16,271 bases of DNA, from positions 1 through 16,271 of the forward strand of contig JAICUS010000059.1 in assembly GCA_025935735.1 (NCBI GenBank). The letters are read 5' to 3'. A model generated the notes under the pieces. That model was given only the letters and a program-made list of their open reading frames with translations, searched no databases and was not told the DNA's origin. Positions 6,513 to 14,420 of the stretch are shown here, one piece after another (position 1 is the stretch's first letter; each line of letters begins with the position of its first letter). The DNA is from Solirubrobacteraceae bacterium. GTDB lineage: Bacteria > Actinomycetota > Thermoleophilia > Solirubrobacterales > Solirubrobacteraceae. A program made the position numbers and the translations under genes.

Positions 6513-6936
6513 GCCCGGACGACCCGGCCACGCACGCCCGCGGCGCTCGTGGCGCGCCCAGTCGGTGGCGTGCCGTGCCACAGGCGGTCCCGCAGATCGG
6601 TGCGGGCGCCGGATGACCAGCTCGACCAGCGCGAGCGGGCCGCGCTCGGCCGCGGCGACGAGCGCCGGGACGGGCGCGCGCCGTGGGTCGGCGCTGGCCT
6701 CGAGCGCTGCCCGGAGCGCCATCGGCGCGGTGCGTGTCGGGTTTGTCGGCCTCAGCCCGAGGCAGGTGACACGCGCGCCGGTCGGACGGTCGATCGCGGG
6801 CGGCGCCGGCCGTTCGCCGGTCCAGGCACGCCGCGGGGTTCGCCGCGGCCAGCTCCGGCGCCGGCTGCCAACCGCCTGGCCGGAGCGGTCATCGTGCGTG
6901 CGCACGCCCATCCCGACCGGCCGACGTTATGGGCGA
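6513..6936. other. Convergent intergenic region without a supported gene
   Basis: This 424-base gap lies between two genes that converge on it. No frame looks like a complete gene. On the - strand, bases from about 6722 down to 6600 read as a short Ala/Leu/Arg-rich helix-like peptide with gene-like codon bias. The bias then fades, and that frame has no stop until 5430, running antisense through the upstream regulator. If it was ever a gene, it is broken. Several short inverted repeats are present, as expected at this GC content. Confidence 0.5.
6852..6886. terminator. Possible terminator hairpin
   Basis: Bases 6852-6859 (gctccggc) are a perfect inverted repeat of 6879-6886 (gccggagc), with a 19-base GC-rich loop that can itself pair. 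It lies in the gap between convergent genes, where a bidirectional terminator would be expected. There is no T-tract on either side, so this is a weak call. Confidence 0.25.
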
Positions 6937-7815
6937 CTAAGCAGCGCGCACGCCGATCCGGCCGTCCTGCACTCGCACGTCGTAGACCGGCTGCGGGTAG
7001 GCGGACGGGCCGCGCTCGACCGAGCCGTCGAGCAGCCGGAAGCGGCTGCCGTGCAGCGGGCACTCGACGCACTCGCCCACCAGCTCGCCCTCCGACAGCG
7101 AGCCGCTGCGGTGCGCGCAGGTGTCGGCGAGGGCGTGGACCTGGCCGCGGACGCGGGCGAGGACGATCGGCTCGCCGCCGGCCTCGGCTCGGACCAGCGC
7201 GCCCTCGGCGAGCACGTCGTCGGCGAGCACGTCCGTCCACTCGTCCGGCCCGGTCGCGAACGCGGTGTTGTCGACCCCGACCGCCCGCGAGTAGGAGAGG
7301 TGGCCGCCGAGGTGGCCGCCGACGGCCAGGGCGCCCGCGCCCACCAGCCCGAGCGCGATCCCGCGGCCGTGGGCGTCGTGCCGGCGGGCGGCGTAGGAGG
7401 CGGCGTAGAGCCCGAGCGCGGCCACGTTGGCCACCGCGTGGACCGCCCCGATCCGGCGCACGCCGTCGCTCGCCGGCGTGGTGTCCGCCCAGTCGTTGAG
7501 CCCGCTGACCGCCGTCGGGAGCGAGGCCACCACGCCCATCGCGACCAGCCGGCGCGACGCGGCGCGCGACTCGCGGCCGCCGAGCACGTCGAGCAGGACG
7601 GAGGATGTCCACGTGCCGATCGGGAAGTCGGTCAGCAACGGATGCAGCGCATGGCCCAGCGGCGTCCCGCTCAGCGTGTCCTTGACGGGCCCCTTCGGCA
7701 CCACGCCGCGGACCCACTTGGCCACGGCCTCCGCAGGACCGTCGAGCGAGGCGGCGGCGCCGACGCGCTCCGCGAGGTGATGAAGGCGAGGCTTGGCGGC
7801 ACGGGCGTTGCTCAT
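6937..7815 (-). CDS. DUF2231 membrane domain fused to a Rieske [2Fe-2S] domain
   Basis: This 292-residue protein has two parts. Residues about 50-180 are a DUF2231-type membrane module: GHALHPLLTDFPIGTW (54-69), then about four hydrophobic helices, with conserved His in the bilayer region (H58, H126, H168, H172). Residues about 193-290 are a Rieske domain with both ligand pairs, C233-x-H235 (CAHRSG) and C252-x2-H255 (CPLHGS). This suggests a membrane electron-transfer protein, with the His residues as possible haem or quinone sites (inference). The open frame extends to 7851. ATG 7815 was chosen because TAGGAC ends 7 bases before it; the AGGA in it could instead act as a Shine-Dalgarno. It is downstream of the large secreted protein on the same strand, with a 63-base gap. 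Confidence 0.9.
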   Translation of the reverse strand: MSNARAAKPRLHHLAERVGAAASLDGPAEAVAKWVRGVVPKGPVKDTLSGTPLGHALHPLLTDFPIGTWTSSVLLDVLGGRESRAASRRLVAMGVVASLPTAVSGLNDWADTTPASDGVRRIGAVHAVANVAALGLYAASYAARRHDAHGRGIALGLVGAGALAVGGHLGGHLSYSRAVGVDNTAFATGPDEWTDVLADDVLAEGALVRAEAGGEPIVLARVRGQVHALADTCAHRSGSLSEGELVGECVECPLHGSRFRLLDGSVERGPSAYPQPVYDVRVQDGRIGVRAA

Positions 7816-7822
7816 GTCGCCG

Positions 7823-7828
7823 GTCCTA
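7823..7828 (-). promoter_or_regulatory. -10-like element TAGGAC before the Rieske gene
   Basis: On the - strand, GGGTAGGAC ends 7 bases before ATG 7815. It shares GGGTAG and spacing with the elements at 11742 and 11821, but lacks the final T of TANNNT. Its AGGA could alternatively be a Shine-Dalgarno. Confidence 0.35.
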
Positions 7829-7878
7829 CCCGGTCGGGCGCGCGCCGCCACACCGACGGCGCGCGCCTCGCCCCCTTG

Positions 7879-10800
7879 TCAGCGCACGGTGACCCGTGCG
7901 ACGCTCAGCGGCCGCTTGCGGCCGGCCTGCGCGACCTTGACCGTGACCCGCAGGCGCTTGTGCCGGGCGAGCTGCCGGCGGCCCGCGGCGTTCAGGTGCA
8001 GCACGACCGTGCGGCGGGCGCCCGCCCGCAGCTTCACCCGCACGCGGCGGGCGACGGATCGGCGGCCGGACATCGCGGTGACGGTGAGGCGGCAGGTGCC
8101 GGTCTTGCACCCGACCGTCAGCCGGATCGTCCGGCCGTGGGCGCGCGCCCGGTGGATCAGGCGCGCCCGGGCGACCTTCGCCACCGGCGCGGCGGGCGCG
8201 GGGCCGGGCTGCGCCGGCTGCGCGGGCTGGGCGGGCGTCACCGGCGTCGCGGGCGTCACCGGCTGCGGCTGCGGCGCGACCGGCGGATGGGCCAGCCGGT
8301 CCGCCAGCACCGCGCGGGTCAGCATCAGGCGGTCGACCGTGGAGGCGACGAGCGGGTTGCTCTCGTCGAGCCGGCCGCCGTCCGCGGGCGTCTGGCCGGT
8401 GGCCCGGCCCGTCACCACGTAGGACCGGATGGCGTCCTGCAGCGCGTCGCGGTAGGTGTGGAACAGGTTGCCGAGCTGCTGGACGGGGTCGAAGCGCACC
8501 TGGTCGTCGCGCACCCGCTGGATGTAGTCGGCCACCTGAGCGGGCACCGTCGGCGCGTAGGGGATGCTGTTCGCGTCGTAGTACGGGTGCAGCAGGGCGT
8601 CGGCCGCCTGGCCGGCGACGAGTCCGTGCAGCGTGTCGTCGGTGGCCAGCGCCTGCGGCAGGCCCAGCCCGATGTAGTCGCCGACGAACGACTGCGCGAC
8701 GCCGACGCGCTCGGCGGCGGCCTGGGCGTCGGTGTCCGGCGTGTGGTTGCCGCGGGTCAGCGAGTCGGCGGAGCCGTTCGGGCCGAGGAGAGCGTTGAGG
8801 CTGCCGTTGTACAGGCGCAGCAGCTCGGTCTCGATGAGGGGCCTGACGGCCAGGGCGCCGCGGATGAAGCCGGAGGTGTCCATCTCGGAGCCGAAGCGGC
8901 CCGGGTTGTTGACCACCACTTCCAGGCTGGGCACGATGTCGGGGCAGCTGCGCTGGCCGAGCCAGCCGGCGACGATGCTCTCCAGCGCGCCGCCCGCGCA
9001 GTTCTCGTCGGTCCCGGACGCATGGATCGAGCCGAGGAAGATGTCCGGGCCCGCACCGGTGAGGGTGAACGAGAGGGTCGCGTCGTATGGGTACAGCTCG
9101 CCGATCGGCGGGTTGCCCCCCTGCGCCCAGCTCGCGGTCAGCGTCGTGCGGACGCCGGCGACGTGCAGCCGCACAGCGTTGCGGATGGCGATCGGCAGCC
9201 AGTTCACCACCGACGGGATGCGGCGCAGGTCGGGGATGATGCGCCCGCCGGCCTGGATGTTGGTGAACTGGCTGAAGGCGAACTGGTCGACGCCGTCGAG
9301 CGACTGCGCGAAGCCTCCGGCGGGGTCGATCCACGGCGCGCCCGGGACCGTCGTCTTGACGTCGCTGGGCTTCTGCGTGTCGAGGTAGTCCATCCGATCC
9401 TTGCGCAGCACCTGCTCGAGCGTGGGCGCGCTGCTCGGGCGGTCGGCGTCGCGGCCGACCCAGGACTCGTAGTAGTCGAGCGCGCCGTTGAGCACCGTAT
9501 TGCCGGTTCCGGTCGCGCCGGCGTCGTCGGCCGTGAACCGGTCGAGCGCGTCGTCGAGCGCGCGGCCGCGGTTGATCTCCGCGTCGAGCTGGTCCAGGCG
9601 GTCGGGGGTCACGCTGTCGCGGTTCTCGAGCAGCAGCTGGGCGTCCGCGCGCGACGCGGCGGCCCAATAGTCCGCGTCGGGCAGGCAGAGCGCGTTGCCC
9701 GGGTCGCCGCCGGGACAGCTGCCCACGGCGGCCGTCAGCCAGGGCCCGCCCAGCGCGTCGCTGACCCGCGCCGGGAACTGCGTGAAGAAGTTCAGGTTGT
9801 TGCCGAGGCCGTCGAGCTTGCCGGCCTCGTCGAGGTCGAACGCGGTGTGGCGCGTCAGCAGCGGCTCGGTCTGGGCCCGCGTCGTGGCGTCGGTGAAGAA
9901 GATGCCCGCCGGCACGCGCAGCTCGGACTCGCTGAGGCCGCCGTGGCCGAGCCACTGGTTGACGTCGGAGACGAGCGTGTTGCGGGTGTCCTGGGCGAGC
10001 AGCCGGGCGACCTCCGAGTTGAGCTGGTCGACCGAGCTCTGGAGCGAGCGCAGCTTCGTGTCGAGCTCGTCGAGCTGGCCCTTGACCTCGGAGATCTGGT
10101 TGCTGAGCCGGTCCGCGAGCGTGCCGACGTCCTGCGTGAGCTTCTCGAGCCGCGCATCCAGGCCCTCGAACTGCGCGGACGTCGCCGCGGCGAACGCCGA
10201 CAGCTGATGGGAGATGCCCTGCAGGCCCTCGAGGATCAGCTCGTTCCCGTCGGGGCCGAGGTTCGACAGGCCGAGGATGTCGGCGGTGGTGGTGACGAGG
10301 CCGGTCACGGCCGCGGTCGGGTTGACCTCGGCCACCGCGAGCGACAGCACGAGCCCGGCGGCGTCGGAGGCCGCGTGCAGGATCTCGCCGTAGTCCGCCG
10401 CCGCGAGGTAGGAGTTCACGCCGTCGGCCACCTGCGCGGCGGCCTGCGCTTCTGCCTGCACCGCGTCGGCGAAGCGCGCGTCGATCTGCGCGAGCAGCGC
10501 GCCGGCCGCGGTCACCGAGATCTGCTCGGCCGCGATCTTGCCGCGGGCCAGCGTGTCGTTGGCCTTCGCGTCGTCGCGGCGCGCCTGGCAGTTGACGCCC
10601 GGGCAGGCCTGGACGACGGCCTCGTGCGCCTGCTGCGCGACGGTGTTCTGGGCGTCGATGGCGTCGATTCCCTGCCGCACGAGGTCCTCGACGTCGGCGG
10701 TCGAGATCGTGAGGCTCCCGTCGGGCGCGAGGCCCTGCAAGAGCCGGTGGACGTCATCGTTCTGCAGCGCCGGGTTGGCGGCCAGCAGGCGGGAGGTGTC

Positions 10801-11427
10801 GTCGTTGACGCTCTCGTGGGCCGCGGCCGCCCACAGGGCGTCGCGGGCCTGGCCGAAGCGGGCATCGGCCGCGGCGAGCCGGGTCGTCGCCTCCAGGGTG
10901 GAGGCGGGCGAGAAGCTGCCGTAGAGCAGCGTCGACTGCGCGTCGGCGGCCGGGTTGAGCGCCTCGCCCAGCGCCCGCGTCGTCGTCGAGGACTCGGTCA
11001 GCGCCGTGTCGGCGACCGCGGCCAGCGCGCGCATGACCTCCGGCCGCGGGTGTGCGCTCTCCAGGGCGGCGAGGATGGCCAGGATCCGTGCGTTGCCCGG
11101 CTCGACCGCGAGCGTCGCGGTCGACGTCGCGTCCTGGGCCGCCAGCCCGGTCCGCAGGCCGTCGATGTCGCTCTGGGCGGTGGCCGGGTCGAGCGACGGG
11201 TCGAGCCGGTACTCGGCCTGGAGCACGTGCTCGAGCACGGTGTCGACCGTGCCGCTGGGGTTGCGATTGAGCCGGCGCACGTCGCCGGCCACGAACAGCA
11301 GCCGGCTCACCTCCGCGGGCGAGGCGTGGACCGTGGCGGGCGTCGCGGCGCGGGCCGCCGCGGGAAGCGTGAGCGCGAGCGCGGCGAGCGCGGCGGCCAC
11401 TGCGGGAAGGCGGAGCAGAGAGGGCAT
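7879..11427 (-). CDS. Large secreted multidomain protein of unknown function
   Basis: This encodes 1182 residues. A Sec signal peptide is clear: MPSLLRLP, a long Ala/Leu core, and probable cleavage after AARA (24-27). Residues about 30-350 are helical. Residues about 355-388 form a hydrophobic helical hairpin turning at EVNP. Residues about 405-480 are a long heptad coiled coil. Residues about 500-1045 are a large mixed domain, then a Pro/Ala/Gln/Thr linker (about 1048-1083) and a basic beta-type C-terminal domain (about 1085-1182). After the signal peptide there are eight Cys, in four close pairs (275/280, 571/581, 810/828, 1107/1112), which suggests disulfides outside the cell. No catalytic motif is recognised. 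The hairpin plus coiled coil invites comparison with helical pore-formers or surface adhesins, but that is speculation. Start ATG 11427 fits the signal peptide; only a weak TACCGA precedes it. Confidence 0.9.
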   Translation of the reverse strand: MPSLLRLPAVAAALAALALTLPAAARAATPATVHASPAEVSRLLFVAGDVRRLNRNPSGTVDTVLEHVLQAEYRLDPSLDPATAQSDIDGLRTGLAAQDATSTATLAVEPGNARILAILAALESAHPRPEVMRALAAVADTALTESSTTTRALGEALNPAADAQSTLLYGSFSPASTLEATTRLAAADARFGQARDALWAAAAHESVNDDTSRLLAANPALQNDDVHRLLQGLAPDGSLTISTADVEDLVRQGIDAIDAQNTVAQQAHEAVVQACPGVNCQARRDDAKANDTLARGKIAAEQISVTAAGALLAQIDARFADAVQAEAQAAAQVADGVNSYLAAADYGEILHAASDAAGLVLSLAVAEVNPTAAVTGLVTTTADILGLSNLGPDGNELILEGLQGISHQLSAFAAATSAQFEGLDARLEKLTQDVGTLADRLSNQISEVKGQLDELDTKLRSLQSSVDQLNSEVARLLAQDTRNTLVSDVNQWLGHGGLSESELRVPAGIFFTDATTRAQTEPLLTRHTAFDLDEAGKLDGLGNNLNFFTQFPARVSDALGGPWLTAAVGSCPGGDPGNALCLPDADYWAAASRADAQLLLENRDSVTPDRLDQLDAEINRGRALDDALDRFTADDAGATGTGNTVLNGALDYYESWVGRDADRPSSAPTLEQVLRKDRMDYLDTQKPSDVKTTVPGAPWIDPAGGFAQSLDGVDQFAFSQFTNIQAGGRIIPDLRRIPSVVNWLPIAIRNAVRLHVAGVRTTLTASWAQGGNPPIGELYPYDATLSFTLTGAGPDIFLGSIHASGTDENCAGGALESIVAGWLGQRSCPDIVPSLEVVVNNPGRFGSEMDTSGFIRGALAVRPLIETELLRLYNGSLNALLGPNGSADSLTRGNHTPDTDAQAAAERVGVAQSFVGDYIGLGLPQALATDDTLHGLVAGQAADALLHPYYDANSIPYAPTVPAQVADYIQRVRDDQVRFDPVQQLGNLFHTYRDALQDAIRSYVVTGRATGQTPADGGRLDESNPLVASTVDRLMLTRAVLADRLAHPPVAPQPQPVTPATPVTPAQPAQPAQPGPAPAAPVAKVARARLIHRARAHGRTIRLTVGCKTGTCRLTVTAMSGRRSVARRVRVKLRAGARRTVVLHLNAAGRRQLARHKRLRVTVKVAQAGRKRPLSVARVTVR
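8231..8262. repeat. Short tandem repeat encoding part of a Pro/Ala/Thr linker
   Basis: The 14-mer gcgggcgtcaccgg occurs at 8231-8244 and 8249-8262, an 18-base period. It encodes the VTPATPVTPA part of the linker in the large secreted protein. Further imperfect repeats specifying AQP units adjoin it toward 8205. It is in phase with codons, so it is a likely site of length variation between strains. Confidence 0.7.
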
Positions 11428-11494
11428 GCGGCGTCGGTATCTCGAAGCCGCCGGGCGTTACACCGGCCCGTCGCCGCATAGACGTGCCTAATTG

Positions 11495-11734
11495 CTACCG
11501 GCTGCGTTCCTCAGCGGCCTCATCCGCGCCGACGACCTCGGTGTTCTCGGTCGTCGGGCTGGTGGCCGTGCGGTGCTCGGGGCGGTGCTCGGTGTCCGCG
11601 CCGCCCTCGATGCGGTCGCCCTTGGGGGACGTCTTGCCGGCCCACAGCGCGCCGCCCGTGAGATAGAACGCCACGCCGAGGACGAGCGCGACCACCACGA
11701 TGATGACGACGAGGATGATGGCGATGCCGCCCAC
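11495..11734 (-). CDS. Small single-pass membrane protein
   Basis: This 79-residue protein has one strongly hydrophobic helix (about 3-26) right at the N-terminus. It is followed by TGGALWAGKTSPKGDRIEGG and a hydrophilic, acidic tail rich in Glu, Thr and Arg. The tail is probably cytoplasmic, because positive residues follow the helix directly. I recognise no firmly named family, though similar small proteins with a GALW-x4-(T/S)-P segment seem common in actinobacteria. GTG 11734 is supported by a TAGCGT box ending 7 bases upstream. It lies 67 bases upstream of the secreted protein gene on the same strand and divergent from the SDR, with 99 bases between starts. Confidence 0.75.
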   Translation of the reverse strand: MGGIAIILVVIIVVVALVLGVAFYLTGGALWAGKTSPKGDRIEGGADTEHRPEHRTATSPTTENTEVVGADEAAEERSR

Positions 11735-11741
11735 TGGCAGG

Positions 11742-11747
11742 ACGCTA
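11742..11747 (-). promoter_or_regulatory. -10-like element TAGCGT before the small membrane protein
   Basis: On the - strand GGGTAGCGTCC matches TANNNT and ends 7 bases before GTG 11734, consistent with a leaderless mRNA. The same 11-mer precedes the sensor kinase. No clear -35 is seen. Confidence 0.5.
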
Positions 11748-11820
11748 CCCGGGCCGGGAAGCCGCTAACCGCGATCGTCAGCCGGCGACGGGGCCGCGCG
11801 TCACCGCGGCGCGGACCGGG

Positions 11821-11826
11821 TAGGCG
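11821..11826 (+). promoter_or_regulatory. -10-like element TAGGCG before the SDR
   Basis: GGGTAGGCGT ends near ATG 11834, with TAGGCG exactly 7 bases before it. It shares GGGTAG with three other elements in the window. It shares a 99-base divergent spacer with the - strand element at 11742, so the two genes may be jointly regulated. Confidence 0.4.
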
Positions 11827-11833
11827 TGCGGCC

Positions 11834-12835
11834 ATGTCGCTCGAGGGAAAGGTCGTCGCCATCACCGGCGCATCCGCCGGCATCGGCCGCGCCACGGTCC
11901 GCGAGGTCGCGGCGCGCGGCGCGCACGTCGGGCTGATCGCGCGCGGCGAGGAGCGCCTGCACGCGGCCGCCCAGGAGGTCCGCGAGCAGGGCCGGCGCGC
12001 CTGCGTCGCCCCCGCCGACGTGGCCGACGCGGAGGCCGTCGAGCGCGCCGCCGAGCGCATCGAGGCCGAGCTGGGGCCGATCGACGTCTGGATCAACGTG
12101 GCCATGACCGCCGTGCTGGCGGAGATCATGGAGACGACGCCGGAGGAGTTCAAGCGGGTGACCGAGGTGACCTACCTCGGGTCCGTCCACGGCGTGCAGG
12201 CGGCGCTGCGCCGCATGCTGCCGCGCGACCGCGGCACGATCGTGCAGGTCGGCTCGGCGCTGTCGCGCCGCGGCATCCCGCTGCAGGCCACCTACTGCGG
12301 CTCCAAGCACGCGGTCAAGGGCTTCTGCGACTCGCTGCGGGCCGAGCTCATCCACCACCGCTCGCAGGTGAAGGTGGCGCTCGTCCAGCTGCCGGGCCTG
12401 AACACGCCGCAGTTCAACTGGGTCCGCACCCGCCTGCACAAGCACCCGCAGCCCGTGCCGCCGATCTTCCAGCCCGAGGTCGCCGCCCGGGCCATCGCCC
12501 ACGCCGCCGAGCACCCGCGGCGCGAGATCTGGGTCGGCTTCCCGACGGTCTACACGATTCTCGGCGAGAAGTTCGCCTCCGGGCTGATGGACGTCTACCT
12601 CGGCCGCACGAACGAGCAGGCCCAGCAGACGCCGGACGCCATCGACCCCCAGGCGCGCGTGGACAACCTCTACGAGCCGCCGCCGGGCGACCCCGGCGCG
12701 CACGGGGTCTTCGACGACCAGGCCAAGGCCTCGAGCCCCCAGACCTGGCTGACGCTGCACAAGCGGCCGGTGCTCGCTGCGGTCGGCGCGGCGGCGACCG
12801 GAGCGGCCGCCGCCGTGCTCACCGCCCGCCGCTGA
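11834..12835 (+). CDS. Short-chain dehydrogenase/reductase with C-terminal membrane anchor
   Basis: This is a 333-residue classical SDR. The cofactor loop TGASAGIG is at 11-18. The catalytic set is N-x-x near N88, S141 in VQVGSALS and Y154-x3-K158 (YCGSK). The usual NNAG after beta-4 is altered to INVA, keeping one Asn. After the Rossmann domain (about 1-235) there is a roughly 100-residue extension with a PPPGDPGAHG segment, ending in a hydrophobic helix (about 312-329) and ARR. It is therefore probably tail-anchored in the membrane, facing the cytosol. The frame is open back to 11492, but that stretch is not SDR-like; a TAGGCG box 7 bases upstream supports ATG 11834. The substrate is unknown. 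Its last 17 bases overlap the end of the convergent GMC gene. Confidence 0.92.
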   Translation: MSLEGKVVAITGASAGIGRATVREVAARGAHVGLIARGEERLHAAAQEVREQGRRACVAPADVADAEAVERAAERIEAELGPIDVWINVAMTAVLAEIMETTPEEFKRVTEVTYLGSVHGVQAALRRMLPRDRGTIVQVGSALSRRGIPLQATYCGSKHAVKGFCDSLRAELIHHRSQVKVALVQLPGLNTPQFNWVRTRLHKHPQPVPPIFQPEVAARAIAHAAEHPRREIWVGFPTVYTILGEKFASGLMDVYLGRTNEQAQQTPDAIDPQARVDNLYEPPPGDPGAHGVFDDQAKASSPQTWLTLHKRPVLAAVGAAATGAAAAVLTARR

Positions 12836-14420
12836 TTCGCTCGGCCAGCCGCGAGGCCAGCGCCATGATCGTCAGCGCGGGGTTCGCCGAGCCCTGCGTC
12901 GGCATGACGCTGCCGTCGCAGACCAGCAGGTTGTCGTAGCCCCACACCCGGTGGTCGGCGTCGACCACGCTGTTGTCCGGCGCCGTGCCCATCCGGCAGC
13001 CGCCGACGAGGTGGGCGTAGCGGTCGATCTTCAGCACGTCCTGGGCGTCCGCCGCCTCCCAGATGTTCTCCAGGACCCGCGTGCCGTAGGCGATGTTGGC
13101 CCGGTCGTTGTCGCACTGCGAGTAGTCGAAGCGGGCCACCGGCATCCCGTGCCGGTCGGTCTCTTCGGCCAGCGTCACCCGGTTCTCCGCGCGGGGCAGC
13201 AGCTCGCACAGCAGCCCGAGCGTCGTCCAGTGGTTGTAGTCGCGCATGTACTCGCGCAGCGCGTGGCCCCAGTGGCCGTCGGCCAGCACGTGCTGGGCCC
13301 AGTCGATGGGCAGCGGCCCGACCGTCTGGATCGAGAACCCGCGGGCGAACCCGCGCGCCTCGTCGGTCTCGTAGAACTGCTCGGAGGAGATCTCCGGCGG
13401 CGGACCCTTGTACTGGCGCAGCTGGTCCGGGAAGCGCGCGGCCATCTGCGTGGCGCCCTGGACCATGACGTAGCGGCCGAGCTGGTCGTCGTCGTTGCGG
13501 ATGCCCGAGTTCAGCAGCAGCCGCGGCGTCTCGATCGAGTAGCCGGACACGCAGACCGCCTTCGCCTTCTGGAAGCGCTCGTAGCCGTGGTGCATGAACC
13601 GCACCCCGGTGGCCCGGCGTCCGCTGGCCTCGACCCGCACGGCGTGCGAGTCGGCCCGGACCTCCACGCCGTGCTCGATCGCGTCCGGCAGGTGGGTGAC
13701 GAACGGCGAGGCCTTGGCGTTGACCTTGCAGGCCTGCAGGCAGAAGCCGCGGTAGATGCAGTGCGGCCGGTTGCCGAACGTGCCGTTGGGGATGGCCACC
13801 GGGCCGACCTTCATGTCGATCCCGGCCGCCAGCGCGCCCCGCCGGCCCTGCTCGGCCGCGCCGGAGATCGGGTGCGCGGCGTGGGGGTAGGAGTGGGGGT
13901 CGCCCCACGGCCAGTCCTGGCCGGCCACCGGCAGCTCGCGCTCGACCTTCTCGTAGTGGGGCTTGAGCTCCCAGTAGGTGAGCGGCCAGTCCGCGCCCAC
14001 GCCGTCGCGGGAGAACGTCTCGAAGTCCGACGGGTGGAAGCGCGGCGCGTAGCCGGCGAAGTGGATCATCGAGCCGCCGACGCCGTGGCCGGAGTTGTTC
14101 TTGCCCAGCTCGACGGGGTCTGAGCCGCCGATCACCCGCGGCGCGGTCCAGTAGATCTTGTGCTGGCCGGCCTCGTCGGACACCCAGTCGCGGTCGGGGT
14201 CCCAGAACGGCCCGGACTCGAGGATCACGATCCGCCAGCCGCGCCGGGCGAGGCGCTGCGCCAGCGTCCCGCCGCCCGCGCCGGCGCCCACGATCACGAG
14301 GTCGACCTCGTCGTCGTCGGCGTAGCGGCGCATGCGCTCCGCGCCCGGGATGCCCCGCTTGTGGACGTCCAGCAGGAACGCCGAGCGGTTGTCGCCCGGC
14401 GGCAGCGAGCCCTTGATCAC
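12819..14420 (-). CDS. GMC-family flavoprotein dehydrogenase with 3Fe-4S-type Cys motif
   Basis: This encodes 533 residues. The FAD dinucleotide motif is VIVGAGAGGG (42-51), with E68 at the end of beta-2. The C-terminal GMC signature has H470 (HLVGGCRMG) and N513 (GSANPALT), the expected active-site pair. Cysteines 221, 227 and 231 are spaced C-x5-C-x3-C, the pattern that binds a 3Fe-4S cluster in the catalytic subunit of bacterial FAD-dependent glucose dehydrogenase. It is closest to the gluconate/glucose/sorbitol dehydrogenase group, oxidising a sugar or alcohol and passing electrons onward. There is no Sec or Tat signal, so it is probably cytoplasmic. GTG 14420 overlaps the upstream stop (GTGA) and is preceded by GAGGA 9 bases upstream. 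No cytochrome c subunit is visible in the window. Confidence 0.92.
   Translation of the reverse strand: MIKGSLPPGDNRSAFLLDVHKRGIPGAERMRRYADDDEVDLVIVGAGAGGGTLAQRLARRGWRIVILESGPFWDPDRDWVSDEAGQHKIYWTAPRVIGGSDPVELGKNNSGHGVGGSMIHFAGYAPRFHPSDFETFSRDGVGADWPLTYWELKPHYEKVERELPVAGQDWPWGDPHSYPHAAHPISGAAEQGRRGALAAGIDMKVGPVAIPNGTFGNRPHCIYRGFCLQACKVNAKASPFVTHLPDAIEHGVEVRADSHAVRVEASGRRATGVRFMHHGYERFQKAKAVCVSGYSIETPRLLLNSGIRNDDDQLGRYVMVQGATQMAARFPDQLRQYKGPPPEISSEQFYETDEARGFARGFSIQTVGPLPIDWAQHVLADGHWGHALREYMRDYNHWTTLGLLCELLPRAENRVTLAEETDRHGMPVARFDYSQCDNDRANIAYGTRVLENIWEAADAQDVLKIDRYAHLVGGCRMGTAPDNSVVDADHRVWGYDNLLVCDGSVMPTQGSANPALTIMALASRLAERISGGR

Noticed and set aside
6896..6907. 12-base palindrome gcgtgcgcacgc as an operator
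   Set aside because: It is a single copy in a convergent gap with no promoter nearby; such palindromes are expected by chance at this GC content.
5430..6911. Open - strand frame of 493 codons
   Set aside because: It is antisense to the degenerate-receiver regulator, low-complexity, and has no recognisable domain. Only a short stretch near 6600-6722 has gene-like codon bias and it has no stop of its own.
6565..11481. Open + strand frame of 1638 codons
   Set aside because: It runs antisense to the Rieske and secreted-protein genes. Its product is low-complexity Arg/Ala/Gly/Val with no domains; the long frame is a by-product of high GC, where stop codons are rare.
11492..11833. N-terminal extension of the SDR
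   Set aside because: It is antisense to the small membrane protein and lacks SDR features; TGASAGIG sits at the expected distance from ATG 11834.
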